Positions 11,163-23,810 of a DNA stretch of 64,000 nt are shown here, piece after piece (within the stretch, counting starts at the first letter, position 1; each line of letters opens with the position of its first letter). The stretch lies in the NCBI GenBank assembly GCA_001695595.3, contig MBPM02000094.1, positions 62,001 through 126,000 on the forward strand, read 5' to 3'. The stretch comes from Plasmopara viticola. Its lineage: Eukaryota > Oomycota > Peronosporomycetes > Peronosporales > Peronosporaceae. The notes under the pieces are model-generated. The model did not search any database, had not been told where the DNA came from, and saw only the letters and a program-made list of their open reading frames with translations. The position numbers and the translations under genes were made by a program.

Positions 11163-11879
11163 CTAGACGCCCACGACGAGGTCATTGTAATGTGTCTGGC
11201 AATAGTTCTGCGTGCGCTCATACGCCGGTTTAGAGCATGTTAACACCTGGCACCGCTTGCCACCGCCATGCGCCCAGCAAAATCCGTTCGAGACTGCAAT
11301 TGTAGAGCAATTTTTAAATGAGCACACGGTGCCTCCACCATGTGACCAGCAGACACCTTTACACTTGGCGCGATTGGTGCAGTCGGACACCTTGCAGCGC
11401 ACCCAGCCACCGTGCTTCCAGCAGCGCTTGGTGAGTTTAGCACGACTGGGGCATCCTTCCACAGCACAGAACTTACTACCTTTTCTACCCACTGGTTTCG
11501 AGGTCGCACGTCTTGTCGAATTAATCATAGCAGTCATCGGTATTTCTTTGACAGTGCGTGCAAGCTCAATTACATTTGAATCCTGCATTGCGTCGCGTTT
11601 TTGCGTCTTGTGCTGGTCTCTCTCTAGTTTGGTGTCGGATGACGATAGAATATAGGAGATTGCTGTCTTGTGACGGCTGTTTTGAACGTCCATGGTACTC
11701 GTCATCCTCAAAGCGTCCGTCGATTCGTCCTGATTCAATATGTCGATAAGAGAGAGTCGAGATGCAGTGGTTGAAGGTGGCGTAGGACCGATGACGGACG
11801 CCAGTTGCGACATACGCACAGGCAAAGCTCCGAGTGGAGAGAAAGGGTGCGTCATGAGCGACGTGCCGGTTGAAACCAT
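11163..11879 (-). CDS. Four-zinc-knuckle protein, 'WRKY19-like' oomycete family
   Basis: This is an intact 238-residue frame. Residues 1-130 are polar and Ser/Thr-rich and probably disordered. Residues 138-230 hold four tandem zinc-knuckle units of the form C-x4-C-x9-C-x2-H (x11 in the last). The first three share CWxHGG, and units 1-3 are separated by short Gly-rich linkers. Proteins of this kind are abundant in oomycetes and are often called 'WRKY transcription factor 19-like' because of similarity to the knuckle region of that plant protein. They have no WRKY domain and no assigned function. A role in nucleic-acid or protein binding, perhaps nuclear, is inference. There is no signal peptide. 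The start at 11879 follows a short leader with initiator-like sites. Two broken paralogues lie at 9200-9604 (same strand) and 56441-56977 (opposite strand, with matching promoter DNA). Confidence 0.8.
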   Translation of the reverse strand: MVSTGTSLMTHPFSPLGALPVRMSQLASVIGPTPPSTTASRLSLIDILNQDESTDALRMTSTMDVQNSRHKTAISYILSSSDTKLERDQHKTQKRDAMQDSNVIELARTVKEIPMTAMINSTRRATSKPVGRKGSKFCAVEGCPSRAKLTKRCWKHGGWVRCKVSDCTNRAKCKGVCWSHGGGTVCSFKNCSTIAVSNGFCWAHGGGKRCQVLTCSKPAYERTQNYCQTHYNDLVVGV

Positions 11880-11937
11880 GGAGAAAAATGCTTTGGCTTG
11901 CTAACAGAAACGACGTGGTGGCTCAAAGCCCAATTTC

Positions 11938-11975
11938 GAAGTGATTATCAAAGTGAGAGGCTAAATTTCGAAGTG
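11938..11975 (-). promoter_or_regulatory. Candidate initiator sites of the zinc-knuckle gene
   Basis: Read on the minus strand, two nearly repeated blocks contain TCACTTC followed closely by GAAAT. They resemble the oomycete Inr (YCAYTYY) with a nearby AT-rich flanking element and sit 60-95 bases upstream of the ATG. The block is also largely preserved in front of the pseudogene at 56.4 kb. Confidence 0.35.
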
Positions 11976-11979
11976 AATC

Positions 11980-13884
11980 TCAAAAAGAAAGGACGTTTGA
12001 AAGTCGATTAAGTGGCTCAGATCATGTCACGAATTGCACCGAATGAATCACGAGCGAGAATCAGAGAAAAGCGCGAGTTAAGCACGTCAACGTGACGTTC
12101 TTCATTCACCGAATACGCTACGCGTTTCATTTGTCGTGGTACGCGTAAGATCACGAGACCCTTATTCTAAGTTCAACAAGCTGATCAGTACGTAATGGCT
12201 TTGTTGCTTTATGGCGTTGTCCGTCTCCTGGACCATTGTACTGCAATGCGCCATGCATCAAAGACCGTACTCCCAGTGTCGTGCTATCGCAAAAAAAGCG
12301 ACGGACAAAGCTCTGGAAATTCTCTGGCATAGGCTTTGCTTTCTGCGCGTTTCTTTTTGGCCAAAGTGCGCAATTGCAAGAAGAGGATGGGCTCACTCAC
12401 GCCCACGTTACTTTGAACGATCGCTCGTCTCCTATTCCCGTCACGTGATAGTACAGATAGAATGCTTGCCACATGGTGATCTTTTTTTTTCACCCTTTAC
12501 TTGCAAAAACTCAACAATTGCGACCATGTGGTTCGACGGCTCAATTACGAACTTGAATCTCCGACTGGCGTTTGTTCATCTTGTGGCATTACAGCGCTAA
12601 TGTATGGGAAATTTATTAGATTTGCTCATCATCTGCTTTCCCCGTCAATACTAGGACGCAACCGTCATGATGCGATTGCCTTTGCAACGCGGCTGCCGTC
12701 AATGCATTGGCATATACAATATTCAAGCGGCATGACAAATACTTCATAATAGGCAGACAATAGTACACGTGAAAAGCGACTAGGGTGCTGGAAGGCGGGA
12801 CAAAGATGTGATGGGTCGACTGAGTCAGCAAGATTGCTTACGATACTGAAACTTATACGTGCGCGTAGCGATACACACTTCTCTCATGCAGCAAGGAATA
12901 ATCTTAAGTCGAAAAGCCTAAAGTGCGGCACGGAAAAACTTTTATTACCGAACAACTAGAGGAAATAAGATGACCGGCAAGGAAAAAGATTTGATACTAA
13001 TGACTTCAATAACAAATTACAAAAGCAAAAAAAATCAAATAGTTTGCAGCTGCCATGTGTACTTTACCTAATCTTTTCGTGTAAAATTAAGGAAAAAAAA
13101 GCTAAATTTGGTGCCCTTTGATCGTGCACAGGTTCTCCACTCGCCTGTATGATAGATGTTGCCGTTTGCCAATTACCACGTAGAAATGGCAATAACTTTG
13201 ACCTAATGTGTTGACATGTAACTAGCGCATCAGATGGTTTCGTCGACGACTTTTCCAGCCTTTTCAATCTGATTTGATCGCTGTACAACAATTTAAGCGT
13301 CTAGAATGGTAATTAAAAGCATTTTGCTCCTGTAACAGTTACAGCATACGCCATCAGCGCCAAAAAGGCGAAGTCAATAGCCGCGACATTTTTTAAGTCA
13401 ATTTTGTGGCGAAACATTCATCTGAACACTTCCATAAAATGTAGTCGACGATTCGCTGAAAATGGTGACTTGGTGTACAGACGTGTGTGCGACGCACAAA
13501 TGAGTAACCTTAGTGGATGCTTGCCAGTTTTCATGCAAAAAGCAATGCGGCAGTGATGTCTCGAGCTGTGTCCTTACGCTAGCACAAAGATCGTGTTGCT
13601 ACCTTCTCCCTGACGAGCGTCGCATTCAGCAACATCGATGAATGAAGGCTCGCACTTGTGGCTGACGAGGCCAATGCACACAGTGGAAGACAAAATGTGA
13701 AAAAATGTATTCAACTCGCTACCCCGGGATACAATTAAAGTTACTCCTTTGGATCGAACCATAAACTTCTAAGTGACGTTGTAAAATGAAGCCGTTCATC
13801 AGCCATATGCGACGTCGTGTCTACACTTCAAAACGTCGCGCGCTTGGGCTCAATACATTTTGCCTGTAGCCGATACCTAATTTA
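11980..13884. other. Upstream region, no gene recognised
   Basis: The segment 12000-12150 is homologous, in inverted orientation, to 56160-56330, so the duplication that produced the 56.4-kb pseudogene included the distal promoter. The rest holds only short frames without recognisable features. Confidence 0.4.
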
Positions 13885-16800
13885 TTTGGTGCCCTGAGGC
13901 TTCGCCAGCTTGTCGGCCAGCTGGTCCGCCGTCCACATATACATGGTCACGATGATGTCTCGATCCACTTTCTCCAGGATGAAGTGGTCATCAATGTCGA
14001 CGTACAAAGTCCTGGCATTGTAGCCAGCAATACTTACAATTACGATTATATATTACTTATCTTTCTATATGTAGATCGCACCGATTTTTTGAAAGTTGCA
14101 CGAAGTAACAGCACTTCTTGAGTACACTGGCTTAGAGCCATGTACTTTGCTTTAGCGTCATGGTCCGCTGATAGATCAAATAAAGCATAGCTGATGCACC
14201 TTCAAAAGACAACAATATCCCCGACACCAAGCGTCTATTGTCAATCTTTCTGCCCCATTTGAATACAAGTATGCTCTAAGTTGAGCACTTTTGATGTTGC
14301 CGTCGCAAGTGATTTCGAGCTTTTTTTGTCGTGTCAAGATAAAAAGTATGCATACGCAGCTTCCCAGCGCTGCTGACTTCGATTTGTCCAGAATACACGA
14401 CAGCTACGTATTTACATACGCGATATCAAATCGCGTATATGTCGTGATCTACAATAAACACGCTACCTGAATTCTATATGGTTTTATTTAGATCTTTGCT
14501 TTTTCACCAACCGTCGTTGTCCAATACATCTTCGATAGTCTCAAACACTATTCACATCCGTAATCGATCATTGCCTTGGCATCTTGTTAAATAAGTCTTT
14601 TCGGCATGTCATTAATGTACGGATATGCCGAATATAGGAGTATTGCCGTTACGATCATGAGCGACCTTCGTTTAAAAAACATCCTGTGTCCTTCCCAATT
14701 TCATCAGTGCTGAATTGCTTTTTCACATTATGTTTTCCGTACTCATCTTTGTAGAGATGATATTGTCATTGACATATTAGAGAACGAGAGTATATTTGGT
14801 CTTCTTCAAATGGATTCGCACTGATTCGCTTCAATGGATCAAGGTCCGATTTGTATATAGATAGCATGGATAGTCTTTTTTATGTGATGACAGCTTTTCT
14901 GAGAAGTCAAAATCCACATCCAGCTTGTACATTTTGTCTAAAGCATTTACTATATCACAAAGTGCATCATTATGCGTGTTTCCCTCGAGACCGCTGCTTA
15001 AAAATGGTGTGTCGACATTCACTTTTCTCGATCCTTTGCAGCATCCACCGATCGCACAACTCTGGTAGAGCTTATGCTTCCCACATGCAAATAAGTCTCA
15101 AAAAGTCATCAATGGCGCGCAGGTTCTCTTAGAATGTTGTACCAATTAGCAAAAGTCCACTGCATCCAATCGGCTAACTGTTTTTATGTTACCGCGCGAG
15201 CTTCTACGCGCCACTCTATGTGATAGACTCAAAATTTGCGTTCACCGTCTTACTTTACTTAATTTTTTGCTACCACCTAATGCGTGCTGGTCAGTTGGCA
15301 TCGTTCGTCGCCAACACTAGCATCATGAGCAAGAACTGCTTTTGAGACAAGTTCTTCTTCAACAAGTATGACCCGCTCCGCACTTGCGGACCTTCACCCT
15401 CTTTTACTTTGGGCTCTTTTACATTGCCTAAACCATTTCAAAGAAGATACGTAGGCTAATTAAGGCGTCTATTTTATCCCGTTTCTGCCTGGAACATTAC
15501 AAGATTTCGATTAAAGCTTGGGGAGAGAAAAATAAGGTCCTGGCTCCAAGTTTGAGCTGACAGACTGATTCAAGAAGTAAGTTGAGGCAGCTGCTGCAGC
15601 ACCACTTTCTGCTCTGGTGTGACACCTTTTACTTCTACGGCAAAAGTAGAATTCCTGAGACCTTCTATTGGTTCTTCTGAAGTAGGGTACTTATAGATAA
15701 TGGCCTTGATATTCGCAGCAATATAGAATTTTACATAGGTGATCGTCGTATGGTATGGTGTGTAATTTGCCCATTTTATGCTCGTCTAGACTTACAGACC
15801 GCGTCAACTTGACCTTAAAATGCACCAGACCAAAAGCACGATACCCTTCGCGCTCTTTTATAATCGAGAGACAAGGATAAAAACTTGGGATGTCGAGCCT
15901 TATCATCGACACGAGCGGAACAATTTAATGCAAAACACATATGCGCCCCGGTTCCAGCTTCTGCTTATGCTTAAGGCGCAGAAATCGATTGAGTACAGAG
16001 GAACGAGACATAAATTGCCGTGTTTGTCGAGAAATATACAGGTAAACAGTTGTGCCGAATGTCTTCGCCTATCATTGCAGCCTGCTTCGCGTCTTTGCCT
16101 TATTCGTGCCGCTCATCCGTTTTGCGACAATCGGTATGCTATTCTACGCTGATCGTAGGCTCTTAAGTTTTACACCTATTATTCTCTGTAGAAAGTCCTA
16201 CACTTACTGCCACCTCACTTTATAAAGTATACTACCTCAATTTGTAAAAAATATCCATATCATTCATTGTTACCGTTTTAATCGGTCTCTTTACATCTGT
16301 ATGTACAAGACAGTGTTTTTTCAACGACCGTTTGAGAAAAAATTTAGCAGTCTTGTCTCAATCAAGCGTCTCCGCGCAGCTAATCAACTTCCTCCTTCCT
16401 CGCTGACACAACACTTGCAAGACGCTAAGTCTTATCCAGACACCTCTTCCCAAGCTGCCCCGAGCGAGCATTTTAGAGATCTGCGCACGCTCTACTACGA
16501 CTAAACTAGCCTCCTCTTGCTTACTATTCTAAAAGCACACTTTATCGACATTCTTGCCCTTGAAAATCGCACGTTTCGTGCTCCAAAAAATGTAAAAAGA
16601 GCTCTCATAGTCTACTTTCATGCCACACTCTGTTAGCTTGCTGACTAACAGCAAACGCCATTAGAGCTTTGAAATGCGCAAGACCTCAACGGTTTAATTT
16701 GCAAGCCGTTTTCTTCAGTTAGCTTCACCACACCCTTTTTAGTCAGCTTCAACATCTGGCCAACCAGCTTATAGCCTGATTAAAAAGACACTTTATCGTC

Positions 16801-17050
16801 GGAGCAGCTGAGCAGATAGACTGACGCACACCATACTTTCTCGCTCAATTGTTAGCTTTTTGCCGCCTCAATGTTTTGCATACATCTTCTCAAGCAGCAG
16901 CAAATTTTGAAGCTGTGGCTTTGAGGTCACAATGGCGACGTTCATCAATTCGAGACAGTAAGAAAGTTTGTATTTAACTACCAATCATGTGCCGCTTATC
17001 CACAATCGAGGATAGCTAAGCTTCTACGGTGTGAGAAGCTACTTGTAAGC
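13885..17050 (-). mobile_element. Degenerate Ty1/Copia relic
   Basis: Read on the minus strand, the 13890-14030 end encodes a recognisable Copia RNase H tail (VDIDDHFILEKV then TADQLADKLAKP). About 14740-14780 carries a damaged reverse-transcriptase active-site strand resembling VLYVND. 15690-15912 resembles the post-integrase FG...VH...LD segment. The order along the minus strand is right for Copia. Stops and frameshifts are frequent, no LTRs were found, and the upstream limit near 17050 is a guess. It is not a close copy of the intact Copia at 1.5 kb. Confidence 0.5.
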
Positions 17051-17969
17051 CCACGTTGCGGGCGGATGGATGCTGAGGCCCAACTCGTGTTTCTACTTGC
17101 TTGACTACTGAACCTTTGGCTTGCCTGTTTTGTCTTCGCTAATATTTGCCTTAATACGTACATTGGCTTAGAAATTCAAATATATTTTTTTTAGGCTGTC
17201 CGACGTATATGCCGTAATAAATTAGAGATTCTGATGTATTACAGAATAATAATGTTGCGTCTTTCTACTCAAACTTCATTGTAAATATTCTGTCATTGAC
17301 ACCTTAAGCTTAATGCATGGCATTGCGTCGAAAACATTGGCGGATACCTCCGTAAACAGCATTACATAGAGAAGATAGGGTCTGCATTTCGGTTGAACTC
17401 ATGGATCATATAATAAACTCCAGAGTAGCGAAAGCAAGTTGGTACTTGTGCACATCGTTGTACCCAATCAACTAATACTACTGCTGCTTGTGCGTGGTGA
17501 CTTACGATCCGCATAACGCAATTCATTTACGATTTTTAACTTTCGCGACGTCAAATATCCAGTTAAAGTACGATATATATATAACTAAGCCAGGTAGAAC
17601 ACAACTTCGTGTCAAACGGTATAATGTTCAGCGCCCACTCAAGCATATCTTCTCCAACTTCTATTGTTTTTATAGTCAAAACTTCAATATTTTCCATAGA
17701 TTAAATTTGTTTTGATGACGGTCCCCACTTTAGGTGTAAAATAGTTGCCATGAGCTCAAGCGGCACAGGTAGGCCAGTATAATATTACTCTGGCATTCGA
17801 TGTTGCGTCTAACGTATTGCGTTGTTCGACTGTATTTTCAACCAATAAGAACGTCACGTCACATGACCTCTTTCCAAGAAAATGCCTATTTTGAAAGATA
17901 GGGGTCAATTTTTTAGATTCCCAATGAGTCCGGAAATCTGGTTAAGATTCTCAACGGGCTTCCCAATGA
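17051..17969. other. No gene recognised
   Basis: AT-rich DNA between two element relics. The 75-codon frame at 17488-17715 has no recognisable features. Confidence 0.35.
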
Positions 17970-20900
17970 CCTCCTTCTTGGTTTCTTCAAGCCACCAAAC
18001 TTTATATTGTAATTTATCTTTGTACTAAGGATGCCCAATTACAGCTTTTATGAGCTGTCCCTCGGAGCCATCGGCCAACATGAGCTTATTGATCCTTTGC
18101 CGACGCTAGAGGTCCATGCGATACACCTTCGACAGTGAAATGTGAAATACTGGGTGCAGCTTCAATTCCTTCGCTAATTCTATTTCGAAGGAATCTCGCG
18201 ATATTCTCTACACGATCGGGAATGAGCCAATATATCTTGGCGCGAATAATATCAACTGAGCAAAACCCGTGTGACAGACACACAAATTCTTGCCGTCCAA
18301 AAGCACCATAGTGCCAACTTAGAAGTTTTGGACACGTCTTTTCTGGCCATAATAGGACTTCCTGCGCTCTCGTGCTTCGGTTATTCGGTCCTGTGCGACC
18401 TTGAGAAACGTTTCTCGACGTAGTAGTAACTCTTGTGGTTATTTTTCCAATCCTTTTTTTTAGAAACGTTTCTCGACGTAGTAGTAACTCTTGTTGTTAT
18501 TTTTTCAACCCTTTTTTACGAGACCTCGGAGACAATCTCCAATAAAACGATCAGTTCTTTCTCTTTGTCCATCAATTTGTCTGTATTGCAATTTCATGGC
18601 ATATAAGATTACTTTCCATAATTTGAATGTGAACGCGATGTATCGGTCGGACACAATGGTCTTTGGTATGCCATGGTCCTCCATATATTTATGCATTAAG
18701 ACCTTTGCAACTTCTGCAGTATCGTCTGTTGTCTTCGTAGCGATGAACATGGCCTTTTTTGTTAAGCGATCGTCGATCACCAGGACGGCAAAAAAACCTA
18801 TTTTGGTTTCCGGTAAAAAAACGATGAAGTCCATTGAAATGTCAACCCTCTGACGCTTAGAATTCCGAGGACTAAGAGTTCTGGCGGTTTAATCTGCCTA
18901 TTTTTGTTGCGCTGACACATTTCGGATGTGATGACATAGCGTTGAAAGTGCTTCGTCATTTTTGGCCACTAGTACTTTTGATGCACGGCCAGATACGTCT
19001 GGTAACATCCTGGGTGGCCTGCTGATACAGCTTACAGATGACGCGATTTTGAAGATCTTCGTCGCCTGGAATATACAATCGCGGCGTCTCATCTTCGCCA
19101 GTTTGACAATACAAAATACCATCCCCCAATGAGTACTTTGGCTCATCATCTCCTTTTTTCAGCTTCTTGATGATGTACCGTAGGTCTTTATTCCACGCAA
19201 TAAATCATCTTTGCAGATTGAGCAACTTTGACTTTTGTTTGTCCTAATTGTCGCCACCATCTCGCGTTTCTTAGCCGCTTCCAAAAGCTCTTGCAAGCAG
19301 CTTTACTCTCGAATTTCGGATTGCATGACAGTGCATCATCCACGGTGTTAGTTTCACCGAGAATCCACTGGAATGAAGGCTGGAATTCAGCAAGCGCATT
19401 GAATCATCGAGCTACTCTGCGATTTGTAGTCTTCTTCGTCAGAATCATATCAATACCTTTGCGATCCGTTTCGACTGTTAATAAAGATACACACGCCATA
19501 CTTTTAGCGCATGCATCATTGCAGGTAGCTCTTGCTCACGTACAGGGTACTTCGACTCGGCTAGCTTCATCTTCCGACCAGTAGAAGCAATCGGATGCTC
19601 TTGCTCTCCGTCCTTTTGCAACAAGACTTCCCATATCGCATCTTTCGAGGCGTCCATTCGTATACCAAATCTTTTTCAAAAAAGCTTGAGAGACTTAAAG
19701 CGGGTGGAAGGGTCAAGTGAAGCTTAAGTTCTGTGAAGCAGCAAAGCTGATCGTCCGAGAGCTCAATCGCTTCTCGAGGACGGTTCTTAAAGCTGTCATG
19801 GAGTGGTCCTCCAAATTGCGCGAAGTCTTTGGAAAACCTTGTGACATAGACTGTAGTGCCTAAGAAGCACTCCATTTGCTTCTTTGTGTTGAAAACAGGT
19901 CTTTCTGCGATGATCTTAATTTTGTCGGGGTTTATTTGGACGCCTTTTTTCGACGAAGTCTCTTCGGTATGGGGTCTCTTCCACGCAGAACTGGCACTTT
20001 GACAACTTGATGCAAAGTTGCTGTTTTTCACACCGCTTGAGTAACACGGTCTAAAGCCGTTACGTTTCTGCGACATCTTTACTTTGTGTGAACACTTGGA
20101 TATCGCCAAGGTAGACTCTCGTCACATCCCTTGAATCTCGAAAGACTTTCTGCAAAAGCCGATAAAACGTGTCCGGGCCTCCGCTACCATGGGGGTGACT
20201 AGATAGTCAAATATATCTCGATGCACGCAATTTAACCTGAAAATAACTCCAAAGTAAGTCCATGCACGAAAATCAATGACTTCCGAACATAGGGTCAAAG
20301 GTGTCTTCCCTTACGCGGAATTATTTCTGAAAAAATCGTCGCTAGATTCAGCTGACGATAAACGTGCACAATTCTCCAACCTACAGTTGCAACTAAGCGA
20401 ATATTCGCTCTTACAGGCTTCTTGACGCAAAACGTTGGTGCCGGAAAGGCTGACAATCTTGGTCGAATAATGTCTGCTTGAATCATCTTTCTGGTCCATT
20501 CTTGGATTGCCCTGTGCTGTTCAGGACTCTGGTGCCATTTTTTGACGGATATTGGTTTGATACCAGGCTTAAGTAAAATTTTGCGCGCAATATCTTCCCT
20601 TACTGGAAGTGTCTTTCTTGGAAGCTCCGTGCGAAAGACTGTGTTCGCATATTTGCGTAGTATTTCATCAGCCTAATTCTCATTAAGCGATTCCCATCCT
20701 TGACTTTTTGAGGTGATCAGCCTTTCCAGAACCATGGGTGTTGTCGACAAAGACAGCTTCAATGTCTTTGTCGTGACGCAAAATTCTCAGAAGCTGATGA
20801 GAAGAAGTTAGCTGCGTCATTCCTTGACGGCCATGGTGGCCTTGCTGCCCATGGTAATCGAAAATCTTGCGGCTCTGATTGATTCGAGCTTTTCGTTGTC

Positions 20901-21480
20901 CAGTACTTCATCTAGACAGAAGTAGAATATGCAGTTTTAGTCGAATTGCCGCTTGGTGTTTTATGTAGATGCGAGGAGACATGCTCCTGAGGTCCAAATG
21001 ATGTCTGGATTTTGCTCACGAAGCCACATCATGCCAATGATAACGTCCTTATTTTAAGGCTTCGAACGTTCCGGATGTAATAGAACAACCAGGTATCTGC
21101 AAGTTCATTTGCACCATTCTTTGGGAATGGTGAACACTCTGGTCGTAGCCAACGTCGACTTGCATGGTCTAAACTTCATTACTTCGAGCTCAAGTCGTTT
21201 CACCAAGTGTACGGATACACCGTTGAGACAACATCTATTGTCGATGCAGACGGTGACGGGTCTCTCTTGACCAACGTCTTTAAAAGCTTGATCTTTAGTC
21301 TTGACAGATCGCTTCCTTACGTATTGGAGCGGTATATTGCGGCGATAAGTGGCCGACAACGCCACAATTGTTGCATGCCGCTGATTAAATCTTGTTGTCA
21401 TTCTCGTCCTTCCTTTTTTGTAAACGCTTCTTGTTTCTGAGGTCGTGACTTGCTCGTACGATAGCCTGATTCTGTAGGCA
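17970..21480 (-). mobile_element. Degenerate Ty3/Gypsy relic 1
   Basis: On the minus strand, from 21480 downward, the element runs in order. The protease region is at 21105-21401: LNGVSVHLVKRL is preserved, but the DTGA active site is replaced by DNRCC. The reverse transcriptase start is at 20295-20486 (APTFCVKKP and WRIVHVYRQLN, with D changed to V). RT-connection and RNase H follow at 19567-20109 and about 19500-19690 (MDASKDAIW). The integrase zinc region is at 18898-19149 and the integrase core at 18505-18834 (VSDR, then a damaged D-E spacing). The polyprotein tail with LHPVFHISLSKVYRM is at 18086-18200. Gag and LTRs are missing. Many stops and frameshifts show it is dead. The left arm of the inverted duplication begins directly beside its 5' end. 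Confidence 0.75.
18403..18521. repeat. Tandem duplication of ~60 bp
   Basis: A block starting GAAACGTTTCTCGACGTAG (18403-18462) is repeated immediately after (18463-18521) with a few differences, mainly in T-runs. It lies inside Gypsy relic 1, in the link between integrase and tail, and probably arose by slippage. Confidence 0.8.
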
Positions 21481-21635
21481 CTAAGCGTAACGCAAATTTG
21501 GCGTTTTCACCGCACTGGGTCCAAACATTGCATCAATTAAATTAGTCTTTGGACTGGACTCGGTCCGCACTAGTGTAGAGTTAATGCTGATTGTTAAATC
21601 TTGGTCATCAAAAAATGGAGCGCGAGGGTAATGCT

Positions 21636-23810
21636 TCAAGTTGAAAGCTTGAGGACCCAATCACGGCGAATGCTTTTTTTAGGCAAATTGCCGACTAAAT
21701 CCCGATTGCCATGACAAAAGTCATAAAATAACTCGTACATGATCACCAACTTCACAATGTAGGCATCCTTTAACACCTTCTCATCATTCTCCCGTGCCGC
21801 CATTTCTTCCCCCAGCAGCTTTTTCAAATCTGACTTCAACAACGTTTTTAACCTTTGCAATTTCTGTGCCTTTGCCAGATCCCTTAGTGATTTGATAACA
21901 TGAATGCTGTTTGGACTCAAACTCGTTTTCCATTCGACCAAGCGAAGCATCACAATCGTCTCGGTCGGATACTGGTGGAATGGTAGACTAAAAGCCTGAA
22001 GAAAGGCCTTGTGGACCATTTTTACCTTTTCGGTAAGCTTATCTGATTTCCGCACAAGGGGGCCTTTCGCAAATTTCTTCCAATTTATGGAAACGCTTCC
22101 ACCATTCACCGTCGCAGGATGCGCAGCTTTCTCTTTTCCTTTGCGCAAGTGGAGAGGATGCTCGACTGAATGGAATTCCACCTCGTCTGGGTGTTTATTG
22201 AGGTCAAACTTGAACGCTTTTTCAGTAATCAGCTCCTTGTTAAGTCGACCATCAAAAGTGGCGGCGCTAGTCGGAAAAGAGGCTGAAGGTGCGGATCGTT
22301 CGCCGTGCTCCGTTATAGGTCGTACAGCATTATTAACAGTGACAGTCGGCTCACCTGTCCCCAGACGTTTTGCCGATGTGAACGGCGCATTGTTTGCAAT
22401 CGACAGCAAAGCTTTTTCAGAACTTGGCGGAGCATGCAGTGCTTGTCCAATTACATTGTTAGGCGCTCGGTCGATGGACTGGCGCTGGCTGCTTACAATC
22501 TCCACCTCGTCCGGGTATTTGTTCAAGTCAATTCCAAAAGGCTTCTGGGCGATTAGCTGCTTGTTAAATCGACCATCGAAAGCGGCGGCGCTAGTCGGAA
22601 AAGAGTCTGAACGTGCGGAATGGAAGTCGTGTCGCCTTAGAAAAGTAACGGCATTGTTTATGATAAATGTTGGCTCATTTGGCTTCACCTTTTTTGCCAA
22701 TACCTCTGGCGCATCTTCCGCCACTAATACCGCATTTTTTCTTGGATTTGATGTAGCATGCAGGTCGTGTCCATTCACATTGTGAGGCTTCGGGTCGATG
22801 CGCTGACGCTTTTTTATATTGATCTCCACCTTGTCAGGGTGTTTGTTCTCATCGACCTTGTCCCCTTTCCGAGCGATTAGCTGCTTGTTGAGTTGACCGT
22901 CAGGAACAGCGGCGCTGGTCATAGATGAGCTTGAAGGTGCGGATCGATTGTCGTGCTGCGTTTTTTTTACAGGTTTTGTAGCAGTATCGACAGTGACTTT
23001 TGGCTCATTTCTCTCTACCGATGCGAACAGTGCATTGTTTGCCACCAATCCCAAAGATTCTGGAGTTGGCGGAGCACGCAGTGCTTGTCCGTTTTCGTTC
23101 TTAGGCGTCGGGTCGATGACGTGTTGCTTTTTGTTTCTGATCTTCGCCTCATCAGGGCGTTTGTTCTTGTCGAGATTTATTGCCTTCTGAGCGTTCAGCT
23201 GCTTCTCTAGTCGACCATCAGAAACATCGGCGCTAGTCGGAGAAGAGCGTGATGGTGCAGATCGGTGGTTGTGCTGCATTTTTTTGGCAGTATTGACAGT
23301 GGCTCTTGGTTCATCTCTCCCTTGTCCTTTTGCCGATGCGGATGACACCAAAGACTTCTTTGAATTCGACGTAGTATGCAGCTTGTGTTCAGACGACTTG
23401 CTAAGCGTCGGTTCGATGCGCTGGCGCTTGCTTTTTTTTATCTCCAACTTCGGTCTTAATCGATTGTAATTCTTAATTGGTTTCGCAGCGTTCGCAATCA
23501 CATCTTCTCCATTCGTTCTCAACACATTAGCCGCTTTCATGATCGTCCGTTCCAATCCTTTAGCAATACTGTTACCGTTCGAAAGGCGGTTCACCATGCG
23601 CTCTTCATCGCTCGCGTAGACTGGCAATCTGTCCTTTGGGTCAGGACTTTCTCGAAGAATTCGCCTCGGCAACATCTTATTAAAGGCGCCGCCAGACGTC
23701 ATATAGTCATTGTTAGGTGCTATATGAGGCTCGGCCTGGTCAGGCTCTGCAGCTGTCCGTGTGCTGGCTGCAACGAGAAGCGCAAAAGCCACGTAATGTG
23801 CGCCGCGCAT
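21636..23810 (-). CDS. RxLR-dEER effector with tandem modules and EAR-like motifs (gene A)
   Basis: This is a 724-residue secreted protein. Its start is placed at the MRG that begins a signal peptide (residues 1-21). A longer frame upstream would bury the signal. RILR at 50-53 and DEER at 68-71 fit the oomycete host-translocation signature. Then come tandem modules of about 105 residues, each opening DGRLNKQL. They continue through a D-x-N-K-x-P-D-E-V stretch, a KRQRID-like basic cluster and EPTVxxN, and end in an SAPS...PTSAA linker. Four modules are visible. Two carry a strict DLNxxP motif (DLNKYP at 428-433, DLNKHP at 536-541). The C-terminal ~140 residues form a conserved helical domain ending in [20 protein letters not shown]. 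Known: RxLR effectors enter host cells, and DLNxxP is the plant EAR motif that binds TOPLESS-type co-repressors. Inferred: nuclear action on host transcription. The paralogue D lies on the other arm. Confidence 0.88.
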   Translation of the reverse strand: MRGAHYVAFALLVAASTRTAAEPDQAEPHIAPNNDYMTSGGAFNKMLPRRILRESPDPKDRLPVYASDEERMVNRLSNGNSIAKGLERTIMKAANVLRTNGEDVIANAAKPIKNYNRLRPKLEIKKSKRQRIEPTLSKSSEHKLHTTSNSKKSLVSSASAKGQGRDEPRATVNTAKKMQHNHRSAPSRSSPTSADVSDGRLEKQLNAQKAINLDKNKRPDEAKIRNKKQHVIDPTPKNENGQALRAPPTPESLGLVANNALFASVERNEPKVTVDTATKPVKKTQHDNRSAPSSSSMTSAAVPDGQLNKQLIARKGDKVDENKHPDKVEINIKKRQRIDPKPHNVNGHDLHATSNPRKNAVLVAEDAPEVLAKKVKPNEPTFIINNAVTFLRRHDFHSARSDSFPTSAAAFDGRFNKQLIAQKPFGIDLNKYPDEVEIVSSQRQSIDRAPNNVIGQALHAPPSSEKALLSIANNAPFTSAKRLGTGEPTVTVNNAVRPITEHGERSAPSASFPTSAATFDGRLNKELITEKAFKFDLNKHPDEVEFHSVEHPLHLRKGKEKAAHPATVNGGSVSINWKKFAKGPLVRKSDKLTEKVKMVHKAFLQAFSLPFHQYPTETIVMLRLVEWKTSLSPNSIHVIKSLRDLAKAQKLQRLKTLLKSDLKKLLGEEMAARENDEKVLKDAYIVKLVIMYELFYDFCHGNRDLVGNLPKKSIRRDWVLKLST

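Noticed and set aside
11163..11879. Calling this gene a WRKY transcription factor
   Set aside because: No WRKY domain is present. Only the zinc-knuckle region explains the common label.
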